DNA from: WLWS01 sp965243105
GTDB taxonomy: Bacteria; Pseudomonadota; Gammaproteobacteria; Eutrophobiales; Eutrophobiaceae
Length of the DNA stretch: 64,000 nt
Direction: 5' to 3'
Assembly (NCBI GenBank): GCA_965243105.1
Contig: CBDEUC010000003.1
Location: 1,736,001 to 1,800,000, forward strand
The notes under the pieces are model-generated. The model made no database searches and was not told the origin of the DNA. It saw only the letters and a list, made by a program, of their open reading frames with translations. Each line of letters opens with the position of its first letter. The first letter of the stretch is position 1. The translations under genes were made by a program, and so were the position numbers. This document shows positions 43,723-52,859 of this stretch, in pieces.

Positions 43723-44802
43723 CTACTCCGCGGCTTCTCCTGTTTCGCCTTCCTTGCCAGGAATACTTGCGCCGCTCTTGTTGACCCGTCTTCTCCAGAA
43801 ACGCCTGGCCAGTTCCTGCATATCGCGAGACTTGTCGCTTTCATCAACAATCTCAAGACCGAGCATGGTTTCAAGCACGTCTTCCATGGTGAGTATGCCT
43901 TTTACTTCACCATACTCATCAACCACGAGCAGGATGTTGGCACGTTGTTCCAGGAACTGGTCAAAGGCTGCTGCAAGGGGAAAGCCTTCAAGGATGGCAT
44001 TAAGCTCGCGACGGTACTCGGACAGGGCTTTATCATCTTCATCATTGACGTGGGCAAGCAGGACATCATTGAGCAGTACGAAGCCGGTGATTTCCCCGGG
44101 GCTTTCACCGTAAATGGGAATGCGCGAGAAGCGTTCTGATTGATGTTCCTTGCAGTAGTCCTCCACGGTCATGGATTCAGGCACGCTGAACATGACAGAC
44201 TCCGGTGTCATGGCATCCTCGATACTGGTTTTTTCCATGGAAAGCAGGTTTACCACGGCCTGGGATTCCTGCTCAGCCAGCAGCCCACTTTCCGAGCTGA
44301 GCTTGGCCATGGCAGCGAATTCTTCCTTGTTAAAGCCTTTTAGCCCCGGCCCCTCGGTCATGCCGCCGGTAAGAAACTCCGAGAGCTTTACAAAGGGGTA
44401 GAGCACGATGATAAGGCCGGACACGCAAAGCGCGGTGACGGGTGCCAGCTTTTTCCAGTGATGCGCGCCGAGACTCTTGGGAATGATCTCGGAGAAGACC
44501 AGGATCAGCAGGGTTAGTACAGCAGAGACGATACCAAGGTAGGCGTTGCCAAAGACATTGGCCGCCTGCGCACCGGCACCTGCGGCGCCCACGGTGTGAG
44601 CAATGGTATTCAGGGTAAGGATCGCCGCCAGCGGTTTATTGATGTCTTCCTTGAGAGTGCGAAGACGGGCCGCGGCCTTCGGTCGTTGCTCCTCCAGCAC
44701 GGCGATGTAGCCCACCGTCACGCTAAGTAGCACCGCTTCCGCGATGGAGCACAGGAAGGAAAATCCCAGTGCAACGAATATGTAAAATATGAGTAGAAGC
44801 AT
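43723..44802 (-). CDS. CNNM/DUF21 domain protein with CBS pair
   Basis: 359 residues: an N-terminal CNNM transmembrane domain (about 1-170; LGFSFLCSIAEAVLLSVTVGYI and EIIPKSLGAHHWKKLAPVTAL) followed by two CBS motifs (TPESVMFSVPE..., ANILLVVDEYGEVKGILTMEDVLETMLGLEI). It lacks the C-terminal CorC_HlyC domain and ends in a polar tail. The family moves or senses Mg2+ or other divalent cations. It follows corC by 29 bp on the same strand, so soluble CorC and the membrane CNNM protein are likely co-expressed. Confidence 0.88.
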   Translation of the reverse strand: MLLLIFYIFVALGFSFLCSIAEAVLLSVTVGYIAVLEEQRPKAAARLRTLKEDINKPLAAILTLNTIAHTVGAAGAGAQAANVFGNAYLGIVSAVLTLLILVFSEIIPKSLGAHHWKKLAPVTALCVSGLIIVLYPFVKLSEFLTGGMTEGPGLKGFNKEEFAAMAKLSSESGLLAEQESQAVVNLLSMEKTSIEDAMTPESVMFSVPESMTVEDYCKEHQSERFSRIPIYGESPGEITGFVLLNDVLLAHVNDEDDKALSEYRRELNAILEGFPLAAAFDQFLEQRANILLVVDEYGEVKGILTMEDVLETMLGLEIVDESDKSRDMQELARRFWRRRVNKSGASIPGKEGETGEAAE

Positions 44803-44831
44803 ACGCCCTGGCTATCTTGAACCCCGGTGCT

Positions 44832-45677
44832 TTACTCCTGGACCTGGTCAAGTTTCATTAATCGTAACAGGTGCACGCGGCGCTTGTCCGATCTAAGAAC
44901 CTTGACATTAAAACCAGCAAGATCGACGGTCTCACCGCGCTTGGGCAGGTGACCAAAAGCGTTTATCACGTGCCCGCCAATGGTTTCGTACTCGTCATCA
45001 TCCAGCTCGGTCTTGAAATAGCTGTTGAACTCATCGATTGGCGTGATGGCTTTCACCGCGAAGCGACTTCGTCCGTGCTGGGAAATATTTTCCTCTTCCT
45101 CGATATCATGCTCGTCTTCGATTTCACCAACGATCTCTTCAATCACGTCTTCAATGGTAACCAGCCCGGCAATTCCGTATTCATCGACAACGATTGCCAT
45201 GTGGTTACGACTCGCACGAAACTCGCGCAGTAATACATTGAGACGCTTGCTCTCCGGAATAAACACGGCAGGTCGCATCATGTCCTTTATGTCAAACTGC
45301 TCGCCTTCCTTGCCGTTGTAAAGGGACAGCAGATCTTTTGCGAGGAGGATACCGACGACGTCGTTGGCATCACCGGCGATCACGGGAAAGCGGGAGTGAC
45401 CTGATTCAAGTACGGTCTTGATGATTTCATCGGGGCCGGCCTCGTTTTCAATAGCCACCATCTGGATGCGCGGCACCATGATGTCCCGTACCTGCATGTT
45501 TGATACGTGCAGTGCGCCTTCCACCATGGCGAGTACGTCCGGGTCGAGAAGGTTACGGGTTTCTGAGTTTCGAAGGATTTCAACCAGTTCCGGCAGGTCC
45601 TGGGGTTCACGGGTCAGCGCGTTTTTCAGCCAACCGAGGAATGTCTGGGACCCGGGTGAGGGTTCGTCTTTGCTCAT
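44832..45677 (-). CDS. corC: CorC/YbeX magnesium and cobalt efflux-type protein
   Basis: 281 residues, no membrane segment: an N-terminal helical arm, a CBS pair (MVPRIQMVAIENEAGPDEIIKTVLESGHSRFPVI and MMRPAVFIPESKRLNVLLREFRASRNHMAIVVDEYGIAGLVTIEDVIEEIVGEIEDEHD) and a C-terminal CorC_HlyC domain. In E. coli YbeX is linked to ribosome-related functions as well as Mg2+/Co2+ homeostasis. It lies 7 bp after ybeY within the miaB-phoH-ybeY-corC order. Confidence 0.95.
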   Translation of the reverse strand: MSKDEPSPGSQTFLGWLKNALTREPQDLPELVEILRNSETRNLLDPDVLAMVEGALHVSNMQVRDIMVPRIQMVAIENEAGPDEIIKTVLESGHSRFPVIAGDANDVVGILLAKDLLSLYNGKEGEQFDIKDMMRPAVFIPESKRLNVLLREFRASRNHMAIVVDEYGIAGLVTIEDVIEEIVGEIEDEHDIEEEENISQHGRSRFAVKAITPIDEFNSYFKTELDDDEYETIGGHVINAFGHLPKRGETVDLAGFNVKVLRSDKRRVHLLRLMKLDQVQE

Positions 45678-45684
45678 TTACTTG

Positions 45685-46164
45685 TCAGTTATAAGGGTTT
45701 TCTATTTGTAGTAATTCAAGCAGTCGGGTTTCCCGGTCTTCCATTATCGTGGCATCTTTGTCATTTATATGATCATAGCCTAATAAATGCAAAGTGCCAT
45801 GGATAACAAGGTGAGCCCAGTGGTGCTCGGGTACTTTCTGTTGTTCATCGGCCTCGCGCGCGACCACCGCTGCACAAATAATCACGTCTCCCAGTAGCCG
45901 TGGTTCGATTTCCGCATCAATATCGCTGGGAAATGACAGCACGTTGGTGGGGCCATCCTTCTCCCGCCAGCGGCTATTCAGCTCGGCTGCTTCCTCTTCA
46001 TCGACAATCCTGACGCAAACTTCAGCACTTTTGTCCTCGTCCTGTAATGCCGTGGTCACCCATTGCTGGAAAAGCTTCTCTGTGGGAATGTCTTTTGCCT
46101 GGCTGGCAACCTGTACATCGATAACGTGCTGCAATTGCTTACTCTGATGATTCCCGTCGTTCAT
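45685..46164 (-). CDS. ybeY: Endoribonuclease YbeY
   Basis: 159 residues. The zinc motif HGTLHLLGYDH (about residues 122-132) and the upstream NVLSFP are the UPF0054/YbeY signatures. YbeY acts in 16S rRNA 3' end processing and ribosome quality control. The ATG at 46164 lies inside the end of phoH (26-bp overlap), so translation is coupled. The order phoH-ybeY is highly conserved in bacteria. Confidence 0.96.
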   Translation of the reverse strand: MNDGNHQSKQLQHVIDVQVASQAKDIPTEKLFQQWVTTALQDEDKSAEVCVRIVDEEEAAELNSRWREKDGPTNVLSFPSDIDAEIEPRLLGDVIICAAVVAREADEQQKVPEHHWAHLVIHGTLHLLGYDHINDKDATIMEDRETRLLELLQIENPYN

Positions 46165-47119
46165 AAGCGTTAAGTATGCGTGCGACGAGGGGGTGCCTGA
46201 CGACGTCTTTTGACTTGAAGAATGTGAAGCTGATCCCTTCTTCGTCTTTCAATATATCAATCACGTGTCGCAGCCCGGATTGCTTGTCGCTGGGCAGGTC
46301 AATCTGGGTAATGTCCCCGGTGACTACGGCTTTTGAGGCAAAGCCGATACGGGTGAGGAACATTTTCATCTGCTCGATGGTCGTGTTCTGCGCTTCATCA
46401 AGAATGACAAAGGATTCGTTCAGGGTGCGGCCTCGCATGAAGGCAAGTGGTGCCACCTCGATAACATTGCGTTCGATGTATTTTGATACCAGCTCAAAAC
46501 CGAGCATTTCATAAAGCGCGTCGTAAAGCGGGCGCAGGTAAGGGTCCACTTTCTGCACAAGATCACCGGGAAGGAATCCCAGCTTTTCACCGGCTTCCAC
46601 GGCGGGTCGCACCAGTACAATGCGTCGAGTCCTGTCCTGCTCCAGTGCAGCGACGGCGCAGGCTACTGCCAGCCATGTTTTGCCGGTGCCTGCAGGCCCA
46701 ATCCCGAAATTCACGTCGTGGTTGAGGATATTGTCGAGGTAAATTCGCTGGTTTGGCGTCCGGCCTCGAACACTGCCCCGTTTTGTTCGAATGGAAATAT
46801 CGTCCGGTACCTGCTGATCAAGCTCCTCGTCAATATTGGCTTCCTGCAGGTAAAGGTGGATCGTTTCGGAGGTGATGAATTCATCTTTACCATCCCTGTA
46901 GATGTCTTCGATGATGCGCGCCGTCAGTTCTACCTGTGCCGGTGAGCCGATGACGCGAAAGATATTGCCACGGTTATTGATCTCCACGCCGAGACGCCGC
47001 TCAAGCTGGCGCAGGTGTGCATCGAGGGGGCCACAAAGATTGGCAAGCCGGGCATTATCGATAGGCTCCAGCACCACTTCGGTTGCGATGGGTTGAATTT
47101 TCTGGCCGGTGGTACTCAA
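46139..47119 (-). CDS. ybeZ: PhoH-like ATPase (YbeZ)
   Basis: 326 residues. An N-terminal KH-like part (about 20-95; NRGNIFRVIGSPAQVELTARIIEDIYRDG) precedes the P-loop ATPase with Walker A GPAGTGKTWLAVA and Walker B FVILDEAQNTT. PhoH proteins are RNA-associated ATPases; YbeZ works with YbeY. It starts 3 bp after miaB and overlaps ybeY. Confidence 0.94.
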   Translation of the reverse strand: MSTTGQKIQPIATEVVLEPIDNARLANLCGPLDAHLRQLERRLGVEINNRGNIFRVIGSPAQVELTARIIEDIYRDGKDEFITSETIHLYLQEANIDEELDQQVPDDISIRTKRGSVRGRTPNQRIYLDNILNHDVNFGIGPAGTGKTWLAVACAVAALEQDRTRRIVLVRPAVEAGEKLGFLPGDLVQKVDPYLRPLYDALYEMLGFELVSKYIERNVIEVAPLAFMRGRTLNESFVILDEAQNTTIEQMKMFLTRIGFASKAVVTGDITQIDLPSDKQSGLRHVIDILKDEEGISFTFFKSKDVVRHPLVARILNAYERRESSE

Positions 47120-47122
47120 GGT

Positions 47123-48511
47123 CTAAACAGCAATACTCTGCTCAAGATGCGACTGTGTCGCTGTTTCAGTAACAGAAACAAAACGACCCCGCAGGGAATT
47201 GGGTAAGGCCTCGGTAATATCAACCTCAACAAACTGCCCTTTTAATTTATCCGGCCCAGGCAAATTCACCATGGGGAAATTCACGATGCGATTATTTTCA
47301 GTGCGACCGCTCAGCTCGCTTGCGCTCTTGCGCGAAGTGCCTTCAACCAGGATGGTTTGCCTGGAGCCGACCATGCTTTCACTGATATCCCGGGCAAAGC
47401 CGTTGATGCGTTCCTGCAATACCTGCAACCGCTCTTTTTTCACTTCCATCGGCGTATCGTCAGGCAGGTTCGCTGCAGGCGTGCCGGGACGTGCGCTGTA
47501 GATAAAGCTGAACGACTGGTCAAAGCCAATTTCATCGACCAGGTTCATGGTGTCCTGGAAGTCCTTGTCGGTCTCACCGGGAAAGCCCACGATAAAGTCG
47601 GAAGAGATACTGATGTCGGGCCTGATTTTTTTCAGCTTGCGAATACGGGACTTGTACTCAAGGATAGTATGGTTACGTTTCATCAGCGCCAGCACGCGGT
47701 CAGAACCGCTTTGTACCGGCAGGTGCAGGTGATTGACCAGCTCAGGCACCGTGGCATAGATGTTGGTCAGGCTCTCACCGAATTCCATCGGGTGTGAAGT
47801 GGTATAGCGAATACGTTCGATTCCCTTAACTGCGGCGACGTATTCAACCAGCCTGGCCATGTCAGCGATGTCACCTTCATAGGTTTCGCCGCGGTAGGCA
47901 TTGACGTTCTGACCCAGCAGGGTAATTTCCCGCACACCCTGTTCAGCCAGTTCAACAACCTCGGTGATAACATCATCAAGGGGTCGGCTGATTTCTTCAC
48001 CGCGGGTGTAGGGCACAACACAGAAGGTACAGTACTTGCTGCAGCCTTCCATGATGGAAACAAATGCACAGGGTCCCTCGGCGCGCGGCTCTGGCATGTT
48101 GTCGAATTTCTCGATCTCGGGAAAGCTGATGTCGACAACGGGTTGACCATCGTTGCGCACGGATTCGATCATCTCCGGCAAGCGGTGCAGGGTTTGCGGA
48201 CCGAAAACCATGTCCACGTAGCTAGCCCGCTTGAGAATGGCATCGCCTTCCTGGCTTGCTACGCAACCACCGACACCGATCATCACGCCGGGATTCTCCT
48301 TTTTATAGAGTCGGTAGCGACCCAGCTCGGAAAACAGTTTTTCCTGTGCCTTTTCCCTGATCGAGCAGGTATTAACCAGGATCAGGTCCGCGGACTCCGG
48401 ATCCTCGGTCAGGCTTGCGTGGTGCGAGTTGATGAGGATGTCCTGCATCTTGGCAGAATCATAGTCATTCATCTGGCAGCCAAACGATTTCAGGTACAGG
48501 CGAAGGCTCAT
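47123..48511 (-). CDS. miaB: tRNA-2-methylthio-N6-dimethylallyladenosine synthase MiaB
   Basis: 462 residues. The UPF0004 domain supplies Cys12, Cys49 and Cys83 for one 4Fe-4S cluster; the radical SAM motif CSKYCTFC supplies the second. A TRAM domain closes the C-terminus (QTILVEGTSRKSASELSGRTENNRIVNF...). MiaB methylthiolates i6A37 of tRNAs reading UNN codons. It heads the operon with phoH, ybeY, corC and a CNNM gene. A gap of about 150 bp separates it from the upstream gene. Confidence 0.97.
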   Translation of the reverse strand: MSLRLYLKSFGCQMNDYDSAKMQDILINSHHASLTEDPESADLILVNTCSIREKAQEKLFSELGRYRLYKKENPGVMIGVGGCVASQEGDAILKRASYVDMVFGPQTLHRLPEMIESVRNDGQPVVDISFPEIEKFDNMPEPRAEGPCAFVSIMEGCSKYCTFCVVPYTRGEEISRPLDDVITEVVELAEQGVREITLLGQNVNAYRGETYEGDIADMARLVEYVAAVKGIERIRYTTSHPMEFGESLTNIYATVPELVNHLHLPVQSGSDRVLALMKRNHTILEYKSRIRKLKKIRPDISISSDFIVGFPGETDKDFQDTMNLVDEIGFDQSFSFIYSARPGTPAANLPDDTPMEVKKERLQVLQERINGFARDISESMVGSRQTILVEGTSRKSASELSGRTENNRIVNFPMVNLPGPDKLKGQFVEVDITEALPNSLRGRFVSVTETATQSHLEQSIAV

Positions 48512-48659
48512 TAAAAAATACCCTGTTTTACCGGTCTGTTTTGAGGGCTGGCTAAATTACACTGTATTTTCAGCGTTTTCCAGCCACATTTGCGGAAAAA
48601 TAGTGAGTTTTCCCGGGTTTACGATGTCCTGGTGGGCCGCTGGCACGGGCGCCTAATCG

Positions 48660-49100
48660 CTATTCTTCAGGCTTTTCCATGTCTTTTAATTTCTTTGCCA
48701 GCGCATCGCGTTCCCTGGCGACCTCGGTGGTTTCGGACAGGGCATCAAAGGCCATGGCCTCGGCTCGCTCTGCCCGTTCCAGTAACTCCTGTCGTTGCCG
48801 GCTTAACAACATCTCTTTTCTTGAAGGGCCGCCCAGCGCGCGCACACTTTCAACAAGGCGATTGATGACGGTCCGGGATTCCTCGTAATGCCTGTAGGTT
48901 GAATCGTCCACGCTTGCATCCCGCGACAGGGACTTAAATTCTGGATCGTCGGAGAAGGATTCGATCTGTTCGATGATGGATTCAATGATCAGCAGTGTAG
49001 GTTTATCAGTCGCCTCTGAATGTGCATAATGTTCCAAAATCATTTTCAGTTTTCGCGCTTCCTGGAAACCATTGATGTCTTTTTCGAACTCAACTTTCAT
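48660..49100 (-). CDS. Hypothetical coiled-coil protein
   Basis: 146 residues, wholly hydrophilic. The C-terminal 55 residues (from about SRKEMLLSRQRQELLERAERAEAMAFDAL) form a long heptad helix likely to dimerise. The N-terminal half is acidic and helical. No signal peptide and no family recognised. It is divergent from the tungstate-type permease gene across 94 bp. Confidence 0.5.
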   Translation of the reverse strand: MKVEFEKDINGFQEARKLKMILEHYAHSEATDKPTLLIIESIIEQIESFSDDPEFKSLSRDASVDDSTYRHYEESRTVINRLVESVRALGGPSRKEMLLSRQRQELLERAERAEAMAFDALSETTEVARERDALAKKLKDMEKPEE

Positions 49101-49194
49101 CGTGCAAATTCTGGGAGGTTTATATGCATATTAGTAGCTGCCCTAACCAAGTCAAGCCAGTGAGTCGCTCGCAGTTCAGCCTGGATATGGGATA

Positions 49195-49887
49195 GTGGAA
49201 TACCTGCTGGAATCTTTCCTGTCTGCGGCCGGGCTGGTACTCGCGCTGGATGCTTCAGTGCTTGCCGTGGTGTGGACGTCCATCAGCATTTCCCTGCTGG
49301 CCGTTGTACTGGCCTCGCTGTTTAGTATCCCCATGGCACTTGTTGTGGCGCTCAACCAGTTTCGCGGAAAAAACCTCCTGCTTCAAAGCCTGAGTACACT
49401 CGTGGCCATGCCCACGGTTGTTGTCGGGCTCCTGCTTTATGGAATATTAAGCAGGCAGGGGCCGCTGGGAGACATGGGCCTGCTCTACACGCCAACGGCA
49501 ATGGTAATTGGGCAATGTGTATTAATTATCCCGATTATCTGGAACCTGGGTATCAGCGCGGCAAGTGCAGCAGACAAGCGACTCCTGCAAACCTGCCGTG
49601 CCATGGGTGCGAGCAGTTCGCAGCAACTCATGCTTTTCCTGAACGAAGTGCGTTTTGGTTTCATGGCAGCCATTGTCATGGGTTTTGGACGTGCCATCGG
49701 TGAAGTAGGCATTGCCATGATGCTCGGAGGCAACATTGAAGGCTTTACACGTACCATGACCACGGCCATAGCACTTGAGACCAGCAAGGGTGAATTTGAG
49801 TTTGCCCTTGCCCTCGGTGGCGTACTGCTGCTGGTGGCTTTTGTCGTCAATGGTTTATTACAGCGATTTCAACACCTGGACAAATGA
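49195..49887 (+). CDS. ABC transporter permease, tungstate/molybdate (TupB-like)
   Basis: 230 residues with five to six membrane segments. Binding-protein-dependent permease marks include GFGRAIGEVGIAMMLGGNIEGFTRTMTTAIALETSKGEFEFALALG, which carries the EAA-type loop and is typical of the TupB/WtpB-like class. The start is GTG 49195, with GGGA just before it; the only nearby ATG leads to an immediate stop. It overlaps the ATPase gene by ATGA. No tupA-type binding protein gene lies next to it. Confidence 0.85.
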   Translation: MEYLLESFLSAAGLVLALDASVLAVVWTSISISLLAVVLASLFSIPMALVVALNQFRGKNLLLQSLSTLVAMPTVVVGLLLYGILSRQGPLGDMGLLYTPTAMVIGQCVLIIPIIWNLGISAASAADKRLLQTCRAMGASSSQQLMLFLNEVRFGFMAAIVMGFGRAIGEVGIAMMLGGNIEGFTRTMTTAIALETSKGEFEFALALGGVLLLVAFVVNGLLQRFQHLDK

Positions 49888-50879
49888 CAAAAGCATACTT
49901 ACTCAGGGACCTGGAGTTTTCCTATAACACGGAAACAGTGCTGCACGCCGGGTACATGGCCATAGAAGAAAACGCCGTGCATGCGCTGCTCGGTGCCAAT
50001 GGCAGTGGCAAGACAACGCTGCTCAACCTGCTCGCCTTTGTCTCCCAGCCGGCAAAAGGCAAGCTGTTTTTCTTTGACGAGGAAGCCAGTGGCAGCAATG
50101 CAGCCGAACTTCGACGGGCGATTGCCTACGTGCAGCAAAAACCTTACCTGTTCAACTTTAGCGTGCAGCGTAATATCGAGCTTGGGCTCAGGTTGAGGGG
50201 GATAGAGGCCGGCGAGCGAAGGTCCCGCGCCGGGAAAATCGCCGAGCAGCTGGGTATCGGGAATCTTCTTGCCAAGCGGGCCCACGATTTGTCAGGTGGG
50301 GAAATCCAGAAGGTGGCGATTGCGCGGGCACTGGTGCTCGAGCCGAAAGTACTGCTGCTTGATGAGCCTTTTACCTACCTGGATAAAGACTCAAGGCTGG
50401 AACTTGAGAGTTTTATAAGTGATGTCAGGGACAAGGCCCTGCAGACCGTCGTATTTAGCACCCACGACCAGCTCCAGGCATGGCACCTGGCCAGCCACGT
50501 GAACACGGTCATCGACGGACAACCCGGTAACACGGTGCGCATTAATACCTTTGCCGGGGAACTTGACGCTGCTGCGCAGACTTTTAATACAGGCAAGCAG
50601 CTTGTTTACGTATCCGGCACACAGTCACCCGGCAGGCACATCAGTATTGATGCAAACCAGCTGGTCATTTCAACGGAAAAACTGCAGTCCAGTATGCGCA
50701 ACCAGTTCACGGGAAAAATCGTTGCCATGGAGAATCTCGAGTCCGGTGTCGAAGTGACCATCGAGGCAGGTGAGCGCTGGTATGCCAACGTCACCCTCTC
50801 GGCAGTGGAGGAACTGGGAATCTCTACGGGTCGCGATATCTGGGTAAGTTTCAAATCCACGGCGCTGCATATCTTCTAA
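49884..50879 (+). CDS. ABC transporter ATP-binding protein, tungstate/molybdate type
   Basis: 331 residues. The ATPase domain has Walker A GANGSGKTT, Q-loop AYVQQKPYLF, signature LSGGEIQKVAIARAL, Walker B VLLLDEPFTYLD and the switch His in FSTHDQLQ. The C-terminal 70 residues (NQFTGKIVAMENLESGVEVTIEAGERWYANVTLSAVEELGISTGRDIWVSFKSTALHIF) form a MOP/TOBE oxyanion-binding domain. With the overlapping permease gene this makes a two-gene importer lacking its binding protein here. Confidence 0.88.
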   Translation: MTKAYLLRDLEFSYNTETVLHAGYMAIEENAVHALLGANGSGKTTLLNLLAFVSQPAKGKLFFFDEEASGSNAAELRRAIAYVQQKPYLFNFSVQRNIELGLRLRGIEAGERRSRAGKIAEQLGIGNLLAKRAHDLSGGEIQKVAIARALVLEPKVLLLDEPFTYLDKDSRLELESFISDVRDKALQTVVFSTHDQLQAWHLASHVNTVIDGQPGNTVRINTFAGELDAAAQTFNTGKQLVYVSGTQSPGRHISIDANQLVISTEKLQSSMRNQFTGKIVAMENLESGVEVTIEAGERWYANVTLSAVEELGISTGRDIWVSFKSTALHIF

Positions 50880-50960
50880 AAATGGGGAAAAAGACACAGT
50901 TTTGCCGGTAAATTGTGACTTTGAGCCAGTATTTTCTTCAAAAACCGACTGATAACATCA

Positions 50961-50966
50961 TATAAT
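50961..50966 (+). promoter_or_regulatory. -10 element upstream of the HD-domain gene
   Basis: TATAAT 64 bp upstream of the ATG at 51031, within a 151-bp AT-rich gap. TTCAAA lies 18 bp upstream as a weak -35. No other element was noticed. Confidence 0.4.
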
Positions 50967-51030
50967 ATCTAATATTCTTAGAAACTTAGCCAAGGAAAGT
51001 AAGCTGATAGTATAGAAGTGTCGTATCATC

Positions 51031-51663
51031 ATGCATGACAAGCAGCTGGAAAAAATCGCCTCCACGATGTACGAGCCCAAGATGCCATACCATAATTTTG
51101 GTCATGCTATTACTGTCACTCGTTTTTCAGAAGGAATAATTGAGAAGTGCCGCAATGAAGGCATACCCATAGACGAGAAAGTTGTTTACTACGCGCTGCT
51201 GTTTCACGACGCCGGATACCACGAAGATCATACTGCCCTTGGGTTTGAGACCAAGGAAGCCTATTCCGCTGACCTGTCTGAGCAAGCCCTGCGCGATCAC
51301 GGCGTTGATGAAGAGACCATCGAAAAGGTAAAAGCCGCCATCCTCAGCACCCACATGGATGCAAAATGCTATTGCAATGAAGACAAGGTTGTACGCATGT
51401 CCGATATCTCCAACCTGGGTGCAGACTACAAGGAGTTCAAGCTCAATACGGTCCGCCTGAAAGAGGAACACGAGCTGATGAAAAATGTCACGGTGGGGTG
51501 GGATGAGTGGAAGAACAGTGCCCGCGAGACGCTTGAGCTGGTGCTTCGTGAAAGCATGGACGTGACCAGTGATTATTATGATGAAGACGGAAACTCCGTG
51601 TTTCATGCCACCGCAATGCAAAATCTTGCTACCCTGCTGGCCGACGACTCTCCCACTGTTTAG
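51031..51663 (+). CDS. HD-domain phosphohydrolase
   Basis: 210 residues. Metal ligands of the HD superfamily are in place: His21/His25 in PYHNFGHAITV, the His59-Asp60 pair in LFHDAGY, His in LSTHMDA and Asp in VVRMSDISNLG. The layout is that of small cytosolic HD hydrolases acting on nucleotides. Substrate unknown. It starts a plus-strand run with the FmdB-like and MscS genes (17 and 6 bp gaps). Confidence 0.82.
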   Translation: MHDKQLEKIASTMYEPKMPYHNFGHAITVTRFSEGIIEKCRNEGIPIDEKVVYYALLFHDAGYHEDHTALGFETKEAYSADLSEQALRDHGVDEETIEKVKAAILSTHMDAKCYCNEDKVVRMSDISNLGADYKEFKLNTVRLKEEHELMKNVTVGWDEWKNSARETLELVLRESMDVTSDYYDEDGNSVFHATAMQNLATLLADDSPTV

Positions 51664-51680
51664 TACCCAGGTTCGGCCCA

Positions 51681-52022
51681 ATGCCCGTTTACGAATACCA
51701 TTGCCCGGATAATGGACTGATTGTCGAAGTGAATCATTCCATGAACGCCAAGATCCACACCTGGGGTGAATTGTGCTTTGCAGCGCAGATCCCCATCGAT
51801 GACACGGATCCCATGGCCCCGGTTGAGCGAATTTTTACCCGTGCACCAGGCATGGCTGTTTCCAAGTTCAATAGCGAACTGAAAAACATGGGTTTTACCA
51901 AGCTGGAGAAGCGTGACGACGGTGTTTATGAAAATGTCACGGCACTGGATTCAGAAAAGCGCTACATGACCCAGGGCGATGCTGATTCTATCCCGCAATT
52001 TCACAAGAAAGTGGAAGACTAG
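51681..52022 (+). CDS. FmdB-like protein with degenerate zinc ribbon
   Basis: 113 residues. The start, MPVYEYHCPDNG, is the FmdB regulatory-protein motif MPxYEYxCxxCG, but the second Cys is replaced and the later Cys-x2-Cys pair is reduced to a single Cys (GELCFAAQ). Zinc binding as in FmdB is therefore unlikely. The C-terminal half (RIFTRAPGMAVSKFNSELKNMGFTKLEKRDDGVYENVTA) is hydrophilic. It sits 6 bp before an MscS channel gene. Confidence 0.6.
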   Translation: MPVYEYHCPDNGLIVEVNHSMNAKIHTWGELCFAAQIPIDDTDPMAPVERIFTRAPGMAVSKFNSELKNMGFTKLEKRDDGVYENVTALDSEKRYMTQGDADSIPQFHKKVED

Positions 52023-52028
52023 GACGAA

Positions 52029-52859
52029 ATGGATACAGAGCTGGATATTGAAACCCTGCAAAAAGTTGGCGATACGCTGATCGAGTTTGTTATCAATTAC
52101 GGCTTCCAGGTTCTCGGCGCCCTTGTCATCCTGTTTATCGGCTGGTTCGTGGCAAAGTGGGCAGCCGGAATTGTTCTTAAAGTATGTGAGCGAGCAAAGC
52201 TCGATGTCACCCTGTCCAAGTTCTTTGCCGACATCGTCAAGGCACTTGTCCTTGTTTTTGTTGTCATCATTGCCCTCGGCAAGTTCGGCATAACCATCGC
52301 GCCTTTTATCGCGGCTCTTGGCGCAGTGGCCTTTGGTGGAACCCTTGCCCTGCAGGGGCCTTTGTCCAACTACGGTGCCGGTCTCACAATAATTCTTACC
52401 CGGCCTTTCGTGGTGAGTGACACCATCCGTATTCAAGGGGTGACCGGGATTGTCGAGGAAGTAAAGCTGGCCTATACCATGCTGAGTACCGAAGACGGCG
52501 AGATGATCACCATACCCAACAAGCTTATTGTTGGAGAGATACTAACCAACTCGCAGGCCAACCTGATCGTGGAAGCGGATATAGGCATCGCCTACGATTC
52601 CGACGTGGACAAGGCAATAGAAGTGATCAGGTCCTGTCTCAGTAACCATGATGCAGTGAGCGACAGCCCGGCTTTCCAGGTCGGGGTACAAAAGTTTGCC
52701 GATTCAGCTATCGAGATTGGCTATCGTTACTGGGTACCGACAAACCAGTACTACGAAACACTTTACGAGATTAACAAGAGTGTGCTGGATGAATTTCGTA
52801 GTGCGGAGATCGAAATTCCCTTTCCACAGCAGGACGTACACCTCAAGCAGCAGTCTTAG
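52029..52859 (+). CDS. mscS: Small-conductance mechanosensitive channel (MscS family)
   Basis: 276 residues, close to E. coli MscS (286). Three membrane helices come first; the pore helix has the Gly/Ala pattern ALGAVAFGGTLALQGPLSNYGAGL and is followed by the conserved RPFVVSDTIRIQGVTGIVEEVKLAYTMLSTEDGEMITIPN beta domain. MscS channels open under membrane tension and release solutes at osmotic downshock. The gene ends 17 bp inside the convergent membrane protein gene. Confidence 0.95.
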   Translation: MDTELDIETLQKVGDTLIEFVINYGFQVLGALVILFIGWFVAKWAAGIVLKVCERAKLDVTLSKFFADIVKALVLVFVVIIALGKFGITIAPFIAALGAVAFGGTLALQGPLSNYGAGLTIILTRPFVVSDTIRIQGVTGIVEEVKLAYTMLSTEDGEMITIPNKLIVGEILTNSQANLIVEADIGIAYDSDVDKAIEVIRSCLSNHDAVSDSPAFQVGVQKFADSAIEIGYRYWVPTNQYYETLYEINKSVLDEFRSAEIEIPFPQQDVHLKQQS

